From the NCBI GenBank assembly GCA_016713725.1, contig JADJOO010000003.1:186001-250000 (forward strand): a stretch of 64,000 bases of DNA, given 5' to 3'. This stretch comes from Pseudomonadota bacterium (GTDB lineage Bacteria > Pseudomonadota > Gammaproteobacteria > Steroidobacterales > Steroidobacteraceae). Every line of letters starts with the position of its first letter. Within the stretch, counting starts at the first letter, position 1. The translations under genes were made by a program, and so were the position numbers. Below are positions 44,804 through 54,786 of the stretch, one piece after another. The notes under the pieces are model-generated. The model did no database searches, had not been told where the DNA came from, and saw only the letters and a program-made list of their open reading frames with translations.

Positions 44804-46097
44804 ATGTCCAAGAATCTCGTCGTCATCGGCGCCCAGTGGGGTGACGAAGGCAAGGGCAAGATCGTGGATCTGCTCACCGAGCAGGGTCGGCGCGGTCGCG
44901 CGTTTCCAGGGCGGCCACAACGCGGGCCACACCCTCGTCATCGAAGGCGCCAAGACGGTCCTGTCGCTGATCCCCTCCGGCATCCTGCACACTGGCGTGC
45001 AGTGCGTGATCGGCAACGGGGTCGTCGTCTCGCTCGAAGCCCTGTTCCGCGAAGCGGACATGCTCGTCCAGCGCGGCATCCAGGTGTACGAGCGTCTCAA
45101 GGTCAGCCCGAATTGCGCGGTGATCCTGCCTTCGCACATCGCGCTGGACCGCGCGCGTGAGCGCGCGCAAGGCGTCAACGCAATCGGCACTACCGGTCGC
45201 GGCATCGGTCCCGCGTACGAGGACAAGGTCGCGCGCCGGGCCGTGCGGCTTGCGGATCTCATGCAGCGTGATCGCCTCGCGGCCCGGCTCGGCGAGATCC
45301 TCGACTTCCACAACTTCGTGCTGAGCCGCTATTTCAGCGCCGAGACCGTCGATTTCCAGCGCACTCTGGACGAGCTCGTGGCGCAGGCCGAGCGCATCGA
45401 ACCGCTGCTGGCGGACGTGAGCGTGCTGCTGCGCAACGAGATGAAGCGCGGCACCAACCTGATGTTCGAAGGCGCGCAGGGCGCACTGCTCGACGTCGAT
45501 GTCGGCACCTACCCGTTCGTCACGTCCTCGAACACCATCGCGGGTGAAGCGGCTGTCGGCACGGGCCTCGGCCCGCGCGACATCAATGCCGTACTGGGCA
45601 TCGTGAAGGCCTACACCACGCGCGTGGGCGCGGGTCCGTTCCCGACCGAGCTCTTCGACGAGACGGGCGAGCATCTCTCCCGCGTCGGGCACGAGTTCGG
45701 CGCCGTCACGGGCCGTCCGCGCCGCTGCGGCTGGTTCGATGCGGTGGCCATGCGGCGCGCGGTCATGCACAACAGCCTGTCGAGCCTGGGCGTGACGAAG
45801 CTTGACGTGCTCGACGGCCTCGACACGCTGCGCATCTGTACCGGCTACAAAATCGACGGCGAAATCCGCGACGAGCCGCCGCTGTTGCCGCACCGTTTCT
45901 CGGAATGCGTGCCGGTGTACGAAGAGCACAAGGGCTGGTCCGAGCCGACGCACGGCATCACCGATTTCTCGAAACTGCCGATTAACGCGCGCAGCTACCT
46001 CGCACGCATGGAGGAACTCGCCGGCGTGCCGATCGACATCGTGTCGACCGGCCCGGATCGTGCCCAGACGATCGTGTTGCGGCACCCCTACGATTGA
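44804..46097 (+). CDS. purA: Adenylosuccinate synthetase (extra G near 44885)
   Basis: First step from IMP to AMP, GTP-dependent. The N-terminus MSKNLVVIGAQWGDEGKGKI and VDLLTEQ are in one frame and VGAVARFQGGHNAGHTLVIEG onwards in another. Removing one G from GGG at 44884-44886 joins them exactly, giving ~430 residues. Other motifs: GTTGRGIGPAYEDKVARR, GAQGALLDVDVGTYPFVTSSNT, GVGAGPFPTEL-like and GRPRRCGWFDAV. The gene is normally essential for purine synthesis, so a sequence error is far more likely than a pseudogene. Confidence 0.93.
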
Positions 46098-46303
46098 GAA
46101 GGGGTCAGGGTACAGGGGTTGGGGGTTAGTCGGAGGTGCAGATGTCAATCCAAGGACAACGACGGCACCTCCGACTAACCCCTATGCCCGGAATCCATGC
46201 TCCGGACCTATGATTCCCATGCATCCGGCCTACGAGTCTGCAGTCGGTCCGCCAGCCGGCACATCCGACTATCCCCCAACCCCCAACCCCTACCCCCTTT
46301 CCC
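46096..46303. repeat. Telomere-like G-rich inverted repeat, copy C (one G arm, two C arms)
   Basis: A G-rich arm (46096-46139) has runs GGGG, GGG, GGGG and GGGGG. Its end (46122-46139) pairs perfectly for 18 bases with 46165-46182 across a 25-base loop. A second C-rich arm (46264-46303), again opening TCCGACTA, ends directly before the acyl-CoA dehydrogenase start, so that gene has no normal ribosome site. No gene is seen in between. Confidence 0.8.
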
Positions 46304-47446
46304 ATGAAACCCTACCAATCCCCCTGGATGGACGACGACCTCCGCATGCTGCGCGAGGCGATATCCCGTTACGTCGACGCTGAGATGCTGCCGCTGGACG
46401 CGAAGTGGCGGGCGGAACACCGAGTGGACAAGGAGTCGTGGCGCAGGATCGGCGCGGCCGGATTCCTGTTGATGGACGTGCCCGTGGAATACGGTGGTGG
46501 CGGTGGCGACTTCCGTCACGAAACGCTGCTGTACGAGGAACTCAACCGGCGCGGCATTTCCGGTTTCGGCCAGGGCGTGCACAGCATTGCGGCGCACTAC
46601 GTGCTCAATTACGGCACCGAGGAGCAGAAGCAGCGCTGGTTGCCGCGCATGGCACGCGGCGAGCTCATCGGCGCGATCGCAATGACCGAGCCGGGCGCGG
46701 GGTCGGACCTCAAGGGTATCCGCACGCGCGCGGTGCGCGATGGCGATCACTACGTGATCAACGGTTCGAAGATCTTCATCACCAACGGCGGCAGCGCAGG
46801 GTTGCTGATGCTGGTCGTGCGAACCGATCCCAGCGATCGCAGTCGCGGACTTTCGATCCTGATGGTCGAGACGCAGGGCCTCGAGGGCTATCGTGTCGGT
46901 CGCGTGCTCGACAAGATGGGTTTCCAGGCGCAGGACACTGCCGAACTGTTCTTCGAGGACGTCCGCGTTCCCGTCGACTGCCTGCTGCAGCAGGAAGGCA
47001 AGGGCATGCACCAGCTGATGGGCGACCTGCCGTACGAGCGGTTGCTGATCGCCGTCGCCGGCGTGGCGGCGATGGAGGGCGCGCTGGACGAGACGATCAA
47101 GTACGTGAACGAGCGGCAGGTCTTCGGCCAGCCGGTCGCGAACTTTCAGAACACGAAGTTCAAGCTCGCCGAAGCGGCAACCCATACCCGTGTGGCGCGG
47201 GTGTTCATTGATCGTTGCATCGAACAACTGGTCAAGGGCGAACTCGACACCGAGACGGCGGCGATGGCCAAGTGGTGGGTTACCGACATGCAGCAGAAAG
47301 TCATCGACGAGTGCCAGCAGCTGTTCGGCGGCTACGGCTACATGAACGAGTACATGGTTTGCCGCATGTTCGCGGACTCGCGCGTGCAGCGCATCTACGG
47401 CGGCACGAACGAAGTGATGAAGGAACTGATCTCGCGCTCCTTGTAG
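46304..47446 (+). CDS. Acyl-CoA dehydrogenase
   Basis: A 380-residue FAD enzyme that forms the alpha-beta double bond in acyl-CoA oxidation. Start ATG 46304, abutting a repeat arm. IGAIAMTEPGAGSDLKGIRTRA, YVINGSKIFITNGGSAGLLM, KMGFQAQDTAELFFEDVRVP and the C-terminal QLFGGYGYMNEYMVCRMFADSRVQRIYGGTNEVMKELI are family hallmarks. The MKPYQSPWMDDDLRMLREA opening fits long-chain-type members. Probably co-transcribed with malate synthase G, 18 bases downstream. Confidence 0.92.
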   Translation: MKPYQSPWMDDDLRMLREAISRYVDAEMLPLDAKWRAEHRVDKESWRRIGAAGFLLMDVPVEYGGGGGDFRHETLLYEELNRRGISGFGQGVHSIAAHYVLNYGTEEQKQRWLPRMARGELIGAIAMTEPGAGSDLKGIRTRAVRDGDHYVINGSKIFITNGGSAGLLMLVVRTDPSDRSRGLSILMVETQGLEGYRVGRVLDKMGFQAQDTAELFFEDVRVPVDCLLQQEGKGMHQLMGDLPYERLLIAVAGVAAMEGALDETIKYVNERQVFGQPVANFQNTKFKLAEAATHTRVARVFIDRCIEQLVKGELDTETAAMAKWWVTDMQQKVIDECQQLFGGYGYMNEYMVCRMFADSRVQRIYGGTNEVMKELISRSL

Positions 47447-47464
47447 GACCCAGGAACAACGCCC

Positions 47465-49621
47465 ATGACCGCCCGTATCGACAAATTCGGCCTGAAAGTC
47501 GCGCGTCTGCTCCACGACATGATCGAGGTCGAAGCGCTGCCGCTGACCGGCGTCGATTCCGACACGTTCTGGAAGGGCCTGTCCGACCTCGTGCATGGCT
47601 TCGGCCCGAAGAACCGCGCACTGCTCGCGAAGCGTGACGACCTGCAGGCGCAGATCGATGCCTGGCACCGCGTGCATCGCGGCCAGCCGATCGATGCGGC
47701 GGCCTACAAGGACTTCCTGACCGAGATCGGCTACCTCGTCCCCGAAGGACCTGATTTCGAGATCGACACGACCCACGTCGATCCCGAGATCGCCAGCATG
47801 CCGGGGCCGCAGCTGGTCGTGCCCGTCATGAACGCGCGATATGCGCTCAATGCGGCGAACGCTCGCTGGGGCAGCCTGTACGATGCGCTCTACGGCACGG
47901 ACGCGATGGGTGACCTGCCGCCGGCCGGCGGCTACAGCGCAGAGCGTGGCGCTCGAGTGATCGCCTGGGCGAAGAAGTTCCTGGATTCCGTGGCGCCGCT
48001 CGCTGCTGGCAGCCACGCCGAGGCGACGTGCTATCGCGTGGTGGGCGGGCAGCTGCAGATCGAGACGACCAAAGGCGCCACCGCCCTGGCGAACCCATCG
48101 CTGTTCGCGGGTCATGCGGGAGACGCCGCGGCACCCACCGCGATCCTGCTGCGGCAGCACAGCCTGCATGTCGAGATCCACGTCGACCGCACGAGTCGCA
48201 TCGGCAGGACGGATGCCGCGGGCGTGGCCGACGTTTACCTCGAGGCTGCGATCACGACGATCATGGACTGCGAGGATTCCGTCGCGGCGGTCGACGCCGA
48301 GGACAAGGCGCACGCGTACCGCAACTGGCTCGGCCTGATGCGCGGCGACCTCGTGGAGAAGGTGGAGAAGGGCGGCAAGTCGTTCGATCGCGCCATGAAT
48401 CCCGACCGCTGCTACGTCGCGCCGGACGGCAAGCCGCTCGCACTCAAGGGCCGTTCGCTGATGCTGGTCCGCAACGTCGGCCACCTCATGACCAATCCGG
48501 CCGTGCTCGATCGCGACGGCAATGAAGCCTACGAAGGGCTGCTCGATGCGATGTGCACGGTGCTTATCGCCATGGTCGACCTGCGCAAGGCCGATGGCGT
48601 GCGCAATTCGACGCACGGTTCGGTCTACATCGTGAAGCCGAAGATGCACGGGCCCGAGGAGGTCGCGTTTGCCGATGCGATTTTCACGCACGTCGAGCAG
48701 GTGCTCGGCCTGCCGCAGTACACGGTGAAGATCGGCATCATGGACGAGGAGCGCCGCACGACGGTCAACCTCAAGGAATGCATCCGCGCGGCCCGCTCGC
48801 GCGTTGCGTTCATCAACACCGGGTTTCTCGATCGCACGGGCGACGAGATCCACACGTCGATGGAAGCCGGCGCAATGGTGCGCAAGGCCGACATGAAGAC
48901 GCAGGCCTGGATCACGTCGTACGAATTGTCGAACGTCGAGATCGGACTTGCGTGCGGGTTGCCGGGCAAGGCGCAGGTCGGCAAAGGCATGTGGGCCATG
49001 CCGGACCTGATGCACGGCATGCTCGAGCAGAAGATCGGTCACCTGCAGGCGGGCGCGACGTGCGCCTGGGTGCCGAGCCCGACTGCGGCGACGCTGCATG
49101 CCACGCACTATCACGCGTACGACGTGAAGGCTCGGCAGGCGGAACTGGCCAAGGCTGGACGTGCGGATCGACTGACGGGCATCCTCACGATTCCGCTCGC
49201 GTCCGACATGAACTGGTCGGCGGCCGAGATCAACGCCGAGATCGAGAACAATGCGCAAGGCATCCTCGGCTACGTCGTGCGCTGGATCGACCAGGGCGTC
49301 GGCTGCTCCAAGGTGCCGGACATCAACGACGTCGGCTTGATGGAGGACCGCGCGACGTGCCGCATCTCGTCACAGCACATTGCCAACTGGCTGCATCACG
49401 GCATCGTTTCGCGCGCACAGGTGCTGGAGGTCATGAAGCGCATGGCGACGGTGGTCGACCAGCAGAACGCGGGCGATCCGCTCTACAGTGCGATGGCGCC
49501 AGGCTACGACGGCGAAGCGTTCAGGGCGGCGTGCGATCTCGTGTTCCTCGGCACGAAACAGCCGTCCGGGTATACGGAGCCGCTGCTGCACGCGCATCGG
49601 CTGGTGGTGAAAGGGCACTGA
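47465..49621 (+). CDS. glcB: Malate synthase G
   Basis: A 718-residue single-chain enzyme condensing glyoxylate and acetyl-CoA to malate. It matches the G isoform in length and sequence: EALPLTGVDSDTFWKGLSDLV, NAANARWGSLYDALYGTDA, ITTIMDCEDSVAAVDAEDK, RSLMLVRNVGHLMTNPAVLD, VKIGIMDEERRTTVNLKE (substrate-binding region), GKGMWAMPDLM and CAWVPSPTAATLHATHYH. Next to a fatty-acid dehydrogenase it would recover two-carbon units; no isocitrate lyase is in the window. Its TGA stop forms the edge of the palindrome at 49619-49769. Confidence 0.95.
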   Translation: MTARIDKFGLKVARLLHDMIEVEALPLTGVDSDTFWKGLSDLVHGFGPKNRALLAKRDDLQAQIDAWHRVHRGQPIDAAAYKDFLTEIGYLVPEGPDFEIDTTHVDPEIASMPGPQLVVPVMNARYALNAANARWGSLYDALYGTDAMGDLPPAGGYSAERGARVIAWAKKFLDSVAPLAAGSHAEATCYRVVGGQLQIETTKGATALANPSLFAGHAGDAAAPTAILLRQHSLHVEIHVDRTSRIGRTDAAGVADVYLEAAITTIMDCEDSVAAVDAEDKAHAYRNWLGLMRGDLVEKVEKGGKSFDRAMNPDRCYVAPDGKPLALKGRSLMLVRNVGHLMTNPAVLDRDGNEAYEGLLDAMCTVLIAMVDLRKADGVRNSTHGSVYIVKPKMHGPEEVAFADAIFTHVEQVLGLPQYTVKIGIMDEERRTTVNLKECIRAARSRVAFINTGFLDRTGDEIHTSMEAGAMVRKADMKTQAWITSYELSNVEIGLACGLPGKAQVGKGMWAMPDLMHGMLEQKIGHLQAGATCAWVPSPTAATLHATHYHAYDVKARQAELAKAGRADRLTGILTIPLASDMNWSAAEINAEIENNAQGILGYVVRWIDQGVGCSKVPDINDVGLMEDRATCRISSQHIANWLHHGIVSRAQVLEVMKRMATVVDQQNAGDPLYSAMAPGYDGEAFRAACDLVFLGTKQPSGYTEPLLHAHRLVVKGH

Positions 49622-49769
49622 TTCCTCGCCGTACCGCGAAATAGGGGACGCTCACCGAAATAGGGGACGCTCACCTATTTCCCACCTATCTCCTTGGGAA
49701 ATAGGTGAGCGTCCCCTATTTCGGTGAGCGTCCCCTATTTCCCCTATTTCGCGGTACGGCGAGGAATCA
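49619..49769. repeat. Large palindrome spanning two convergent stop codons
   Basis: The left arm 49619-49684 is repeated in reverse complement at 49695-49769, with only a 9-base insertion (CCCCTATTT) in the right arm and a 10-base loop. Each arm contains two copies of AAATAGGGGACGCTCACC-type units. The outermost bases are TGATTCC...GGAATCA, so the stop codons of glcB and of the convergent enoyl-CoA hydratase-like gene are the two ends. It resembles REP/MITE-type elements and would form a very strong bidirectional terminator. Confidence 0.9.
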
Positions 49770-50651
49770 GCGCTTCATCCACTCCGCCACGAAGTCCGGC
49801 AGGTCGGTCGACACCTTCGACGTGAATTGCGGTGTCCGTTTCTCGAGGAACGCGCGCACGCCCTCGGCGCCGTCGTGCTGGCTCAGGTGCCACATGGCGA
49901 GCGAATCGACGCGGTGCGCCTCGATCGGATGCGACAGCGCGCCATTGCGGTAGATCATCTGTCGCGCCAGCGCGGCCGCCACCGGCGAACGATTGTCGAT
50001 GAACTTGTGCGCGAGCCTGCGCGCCTCGTCCAGCAGTTGGTCGGGCGGTACCGCGGCCTTGAGCAATCCTGCGCGAACGCCTTCAGCGGCGTCGAAAGGT
50101 TCGCCCGTGTAGACCCATTCCAGGGCCTGGGGAATTCCCACCAGCCGCGGCAGGAACCAGCTCGAGCACGCCTCCGGAACGATGCCGCGACGGGCGAACA
50201 CGAAGCCGATCCTGGCACCATCGGCTGCGAGCCGGATGTCCATGGGCAATGTCATGGTTGCGCCGATGCCAACCGCGGCACCGTTGATGGCGCCAATGAC
50301 CGGCTTCATGCAGTCGTAGATCGAGAGCACGACACGCCCGCCAGTGTCGCGCACGCCGCGCAGGATCGCCGGATCATCGAGCCTGTCGTGCATGTCTGCG
50401 AGGGTGGGATGCTGCGTTTCATCCAGGCCGAACACGTTGCCGCTCGTGGCCAGGTCCATTCCAGCGCAGAACGCGCGCCCCGCGCCCGTCACGACGATTG
50501 CTCCCACCAGGTCGTCCGCGCTGGCGCGACGGAAGGCGTGCTCGAGTTCGTCGGCCATGGTGACCGTGAACGCGTTCAGGCGATCCGGCCGGTTGAGCGT
50601 GAGCGTGAGAACACGGTCGGTCACCGTGTAATCGATGGTCGTGTAGGTCAT
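49767..50651 (-). CDS. Enoyl-CoA hydratase/isomerase family protein
   Basis: Start ATG 50651 (MTYTTIDYTVTDRVLTLTLNRP) gives ~294 residues of the crotonase fold. GAIVVTGAGRAFCAGMDL and KPVIGAINGAAVGIGATMTLPMDIRLA form the oxyanion-hole motifs; GFVFARRGIVPEACSSWFLPRLVG carries the second catalytic glutamate (in PEA) expected in hydratases. The substrate is unknown. It may work with the acyl-CoA dehydrogenase on the other strand, but the genes converge and are not one operon. Confidence 0.88.
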   Translation of the reverse strand: MTYTTIDYTVTDRVLTLTLNRPDRLNAFTVTMADELEHAFRRASADDLVGAIVVTGAGRAFCAGMDLATSGNVFGLDETQHPTLADMHDRLDDPAILRGVRDTGGRVVLSIYDCMKPVIGAINGAAVGIGATMTLPMDIRLAADGARIGFVFARRGIVPEACSSWFLPRLVGIPQALEWVYTGEPFDAAEGVRAGLLKAAVPPDQLLDEARRLAHKFIDNRSPVAAALARQMIYRNGALSHPIEAHRVDSLAMWHLSQHDGAEGVRAFLEKRTPQFTSKVSTDLPDFVAEWMKR

Positions 50652-50770
50652 GGCAGTGCGCGTGTCAGCCCGGGCCGGGCACGCCATTGTAGTCGGTGCA
50701 AACGCAGGGTCGCGCCGCCGAAAGACCAACGGGAACAGGTCGTTGACGCGGGGGAGTGCTAAAATGCCCG

Positions 50771-50828
50771 GGAAACGGGGGCAATGCTCCTGCTTTCGGC
50801 GCGAAACAGGGGAATGTCCCCGGTTTCA
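50771..50828. repeat. Imperfect palindrome downstream of tRNA-Leu
   Basis: GAAACGGGGGCAATGCTCC... (50772-50800) and its imperfect reverse complement (50801-50827, GAAACAGGGGAATGTCCCC...) form a hairpin of about 28 base pairs with a few mismatches. It lies 3' of the minus-strand tRNA gene and 5' of the hydratase gene, so it could terminate tRNA transcription or be a REP-like repeat. Confidence 0.6.
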
Positions 50829-50831
50829 GAG

Positions 50832-50916
<85 letters not shown>

Positions 50917-51000
50917 TTAGGTCGCGGCAGGGCCCCGGGGGCCGTGCTGGAAGGTGGCGCAATTTACTGGCGGCCCCCCGGACTGTCAATGTAAGGAACG

Positions 51001-53258
51001 ATGCGTAGAGATAGAAACAGGCGCGGTTCGGCCAAGGCCCCGCGCGACAACGCGACGCAACCGCGCAGCCGGGCTGCCGCGCGCGCGCCGCAATCCCCTG
51101 AATCCGCGGTCATTGTCGTCCTGCGCAAGGCGGCCCGGCCGCTGCGTCTCGACGAAGTTGCGGCGGAGTTCGGTCCGGCCGGCGCGGTGCAGGCCGAGCA
51201 GGACCTCGCGCAACTGGTGAAGCGCGGCGAGGTGATGCTGAATCGCCGCGGCCAGTATTGCCTGCGCGAACAGATTGCCGGCCTGGTCGTCGGCACGGTG
51301 CAAGGCGCGCGCAACGGCGACGGCCAGCTGCTGCCCGATGACGGCTCAGCCGCCATCTACCTGCCCGCCGTGCAGATGCGCGAAGTCATGCACGGCGATC
51401 GACTCGCCGTGCGCATCGAGGCGACGCGCTTTCGCGGCAAGGCGCAGGGCACGATCGTCGAAGTGCTCGAGCGCCGCACGAAGGAAGTGGTCGGCCGCCT
51501 GCGCATCGAATCAGGCGTGGCCTACCTGACTCCTGACAACCCGCGCATCCCGCATCGCGTGCTGGTCCCGAGCCAGCAACTCGGCGCGGCCGAGGACGGC
51601 CAGATCGTGATGGTCGAACTGACCCATCAGCCTTCGCGCACGTCGGGCCCGGTCGGTCGTGTTGCCCGGATTCTCGGCGACCATGGCGCGCCCGGCATGG
51701 AAACCGAGATCGCCATTCACTCGCACAGCCTGCCCTGTGAATTCCCGGCGGCCGTCGTTGCCGAGGCTGAAGGCTTCGGTGCCCGCATTCCACAGGACGC
51801 CATTGCCGGTCGTGAAGACCTGCGCAACATGGAACTCGTCACGATCGACGGCGAGGACGCGCGCGATTTCGACGATGCGGTCTGGTGCGAACGCAGAAGC
51901 GGCGGCTGGCGTGTCATCGTCGCCATCGCAGACGTCGCGCACTACGTGCGCCCTGGCAGCCCGCTCGACGTCGAAGCGCGCGAGCGCGGCACGTCGGTGT
52001 ACTTTCCGAACCGCGTGCTGCCGATGCTGCCCGAAGCGCTGTCGAACGGGCTGTGCTCGCTGAAACCCGACGAAGACCGGCTGTGTCTCTGCTGCGAGCT
52101 GCGCGTTGGTGAAGACGGGCGGATCACGCGCTCGCGCTTCTTCGAGGGTGTGATGCGCTCCGTGGCGCGACTCACCTACCGCGACGTGGGCGAGTTCCTC
52201 GAGAAGCCCGCCGCGAAGTACGCGCCAAAGCTCGAGCGCGTGCGCGAGCGCTTGCTGGCATTGCACGGCGTGTACAAGTCGTTCATTCGCGCGCGGTCCG
52301 GGCGTGGCGCGCTCGAACTCGACACCCCCGAACTCAAGCTCAAGTTCGACGAGCAGGGCAAGGTCGCGGCGCTGGTCGAATACCCGCGCAACGACGCGCA
52401 CCGCTTGATCGAGGAATGCATGGTCGCGGCGAACGTTGCGGCCGCGCGGTTCCTCGACCGCTACAAGGTCCCGACACTCTATCGCGTGCACGGCTTGCCG
52501 GAACTCGATCGACTGGAAACCCTGCGCACGTTCCTGCGCGAGTTCGGGCTCTGGTTGCCGGCCCCCGACGAGGTCACGCCGGACCACCTGCGCGACCTGC
52601 TGCAGAAGATCGGCGACCGGCCGGACGCCGGACTGATCTCGACGGCCGTGATTCGCACCATGCCGCAGGCGGTGTACCAGCCCGGCAACATCGGTCACTT
52701 CGGGCTGGCGCTCGACCACTACGCGCACTTCACCTCGCCGATCCGTCGCTATCCCGACCTCGTGGTCCATCGAGGCATCCGGCAGGTGCTGCGCGAAGGC
52801 GATCCGCAGGAACTCATCGAGTGGCACGGCCAGTTCCCGGTGCTGGGACAGGATTGCTCGTTTCGCGAGCGCCGCGCCGACGAGGCGACCCGCAGCGCCG
52901 TGGCCTGGCTCAAGTGTTTTACATGCAGGACCGCGTCGGCGAGGAATTCGACGGCATCGTCTCGGGCGTCGTCGACTTCGGCCTCTTCGTGCAGCTCGAC
53001 GGCCTGCAGGTCGACGGGTTGCTGCACGTCTCCGCGCTGGGCGCCGACTACTTCGGCCGCGACAGTTCGGGCTTCCGCATGATTGGCCGCAGCTCGGGCA
53101 AGATCTTCAAGCTGGGCGATCGCGTGCGCGTGCGCGTGACGAACGTCTCGCTCGATGATCGACGCGTGGACTTCGAGCTCGCCGGTGAGATGGAAACGCC
53201 GCGCAGGCCGACAGCGGGGCGCTTCCAGCGCCAGGGCGGCGGACGGAGGCGTCGCTGA
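51001..53258 (+). CDS. rnr: Ribonuclease R (missing T near 52918)
   Basis: A ~752-residue 3'-5' exoribonuclease of the RNB family. Start ATG 51001, with AAGGA four to five bases upstream. An N-terminal winged-helix and two cold-shock domains are followed by the RNB catalytic core: VTIDGEDARDFDDAVWCER with metal-binding aspartates, VAIADVAHYVRPGSPLD, FPNRVLPMLPEALSNGLCSL, FTSPIRRYPDLVVHR. The frame breaks after AVAWLKC in a TTTT run at 52917-52920; one extra T restores FYMQDRVGEEFDGIVSGVVDFGLF, the S1 domain, and a basic tail ending at TGA 53256-53258. Confidence 0.93.
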
Positions 53259-54105
53259 TGCCGCGCCGGCACGATCCGCGTGACGGCCGTGCAGGGCGCG
53301 GCCGTCAGCACCGGCGGGCGGGCGCGCGGATGCGCGCGGTTCATCGTCAAGCGCGCAGTCGACGGGCAACGTCGCGTACGGCATCCACTCCGTACGCGTC
53401 CTGCTGCAGCGTGCACCGCAGCGCGTGCGACAGCTGTGGCTCTCGTCGTCGCGTGATTCCGCGCCTCGCCTGCAGGAGCTGCGCGCGCTGGCCGGGCAGG
53501 CCGGGATCACCGTCGTCGATGCCGACGACTCGCAACTCGACAAGCTCGCCGACGGCGAACGGCACCAGGGTGTGATCGTCGAAATCGCGCCGCGCCCCGG
53601 CGATCCTGAGACGCAGCTCGAGGAGGCGCTCGAGTCGACGGGCGACGCACCCCCGTTGCTGCTCGTGCTCGACGGCGTCACCGACCCGCACAATCTGGGC
53701 GCGTGCCTGCGCAGTGCCGACGCCGCAGGCGTTGCGGCCGTGATCGTGCCGCGTGATCGAGCGGTCGGGATGACGCCCGTCGTGCGCAAGGTGGCCGCGG
53801 GTGCCGCCGAAACCGTCCCGCTGGTGCAGGTCGTGAACTTGGCCCGCACGCTGCGTGAACTCAAGATCCGGGGCGTCTGGCTCGTCGGTGCCGCCGATGA
53901 CGCTGCCCGCACGCTTTACGACCTCGACCTCAGTGGTCCCACGGCGCTGGTCCTGGGGTCCGAGGGCGAGGGCATGCGGCGCCTCACCCGCGAAGCCTGC
54001 GACGAGCTGGTGTCGATCCCGATGGCCGGCGCCGTCGAAAGCCTCAACGTGTCGGTGGCGGCGGGGGTTGCGCTCTTCGAGGCCGTGCGCCAGAGAAGGG
54101 GATAG
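53258..54105 (+). CDS. rlmB: 23S rRNA (guanosine-2'-O)-methyltransferase RlmB (N-terminal frameshift)
   Basis: SpoU/TrmH-type enzyme for Gm2251. ATG 53258 overlaps the rnr stop (TGATG) but its frame becomes meaningless; the recognisable N-terminus NVAYGIHSVRVLLQRAPQRVRQLWL is in the frame of the rest, which has no start of its own after a TGA near 53281. A shift between about 53281 and 53370 is therefore assumed. Then HQGVIVEI, LLVLDGVTDPHNLGACLRSADAAG, GAADDAARTLYDLD, LVLGSEGEGMRRLTREACDELVSIPM and ESLNVSVAAGVALFE form the knotted SAM site. The last codons AGA AGG GGA TAG come from the adjoining repeat. Confidence 0.9.
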
Positions 54106-54197
54106 GGGATAGGGGATGGGGGTTAGTCGGAGGAGCAACCGCGGCATCCGGTGCAGCTTCACCTCCGACTACCCCCATCCCAACCCCTATCCCCTTC
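54093..54197. repeat. Telomere-like G-rich inverted repeat, copy D
   Basis: The left arm 54093-54133 has G runs of 4, 4, 4 and 5 separated by ATA, ATA and AT, ending GTTAGTCGGAGG. The right arm 54162-54197 begins CCTCCGACTA and is C-rich. The arms pair with a one-base gap. The left arm includes the rlmB stop codon. Confidence 0.85.
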
Positions 54198-54218
54198 CTT
54201 CCTTCCCCCTTCTTCAGC

Positions 54219-54328
54219 TAGAATGCGCGGCCCCGAGCAGCCAACCAGGCATGCGCGGTTGTTCCAACTCCTTGTCGCACCTGCTTTTTTTATCAGGGCG
54301 ACATCATTCCGCAAGGAGAATTAAGTCG
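54219..54328 (+). promoter_or_regulatory. Possible promoter and leader of the rpsF-rpsR-rplI operon
   Basis: TAGAAT (54219-54224) could be a -10, directly downstream of the copy D repeat. About 100 bases of leader follow, containing GC-rich segments able to pair and a T run near 54283. Ribosomal-protein operons starting with rpsF often have an S6:S18-binding leader; that structure was not verified here. AAGGAG at 54313-54318 is the rpsF ribosome site. Confidence 0.35.
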
Positions 54329-54721
54329 ATGCGTCACTACGAAATCGTTTTCCTGGTCCACCCGGATCAGAGCGAGCAGGTCCCGGCCATGGTCGACCGC
54401 TATCGCGGGATTATCACCGCGGCCGGCGGTGCGATCCATCGCTTCGAGGACTGGGGCCGCCGCCAGCTCGCATTCCCGATCGCCAAGGTGCACAAGGCGC
54501 ACTACGTCCTCATGAACGTCGAGTGCGACAAAGCCACGCTCGACGAACTGACGGGCAGCTTCCGCTTCAGCGACGCCGTCATCCGCAACATGGTCATTGC
54601 CATGCCGGGTGCCGTGACGGAGCCGTCGCCGATGGCTCGCGCCGAAGAAGAAGGCGCGCCCCGCAGCGACGATGGCCCCATTGGCACGGGCGACAGCGAA
54701 GAGTCGATGGGCGCGGGCTGA
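54329..54721 (+). CDS. rpsF: 30S ribosomal protein S6
   Basis: A 130-residue protein; start ATG 54329 with AAGGAG upstream. MRHYEIVFLVHPDQSEQVP, HRFEDWGRRQLAFPIAKVHKAHYVLMNVEC and FRFSDAVIRNMVIAM are S6 signatures. An acidic, disordered C-terminal extension (AEEEGAPRSDDGPIG) recalls the tail glutamylated by RimK in E. coli. Confidence 0.97.
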   Translation: MRHYEIVFLVHPDQSEQVPAMVDRYRGIITAAGGAIHRFEDWGRRQLAFPIAKVHKAHYVLMNVECDKATLDELTGSFRFSDAVIRNMVIAMPGAVTEPSPMARAEEEGAPRSDDGPIGTGDSEESMGAG

Positions 54722-54786
54722 GCCGCTCATCCTCCTCGTTGCACGCTGCTACAGCACCGACCAACACATTTACCGGGTGACACCAC

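Noticed and set aside
44804..46097. purA, rnr, miaA and rlmB as pseudogenes
   Set aside because: Each is broken by one likely indel with intact sequence on both sides and full motif content, and several are normally essential. Sequence error is the simpler explanation.
46208..49258. A 1016-codon open frame on the minus strand opposite the acyl-CoA dehydrogenase and malate synthase genes
   Set aside because: Its composition (His/Arg/Asp/Val-rich, no recognisable domain) is what the reverse complement of GC-rich genes yields, and the plus-strand genes are certain.
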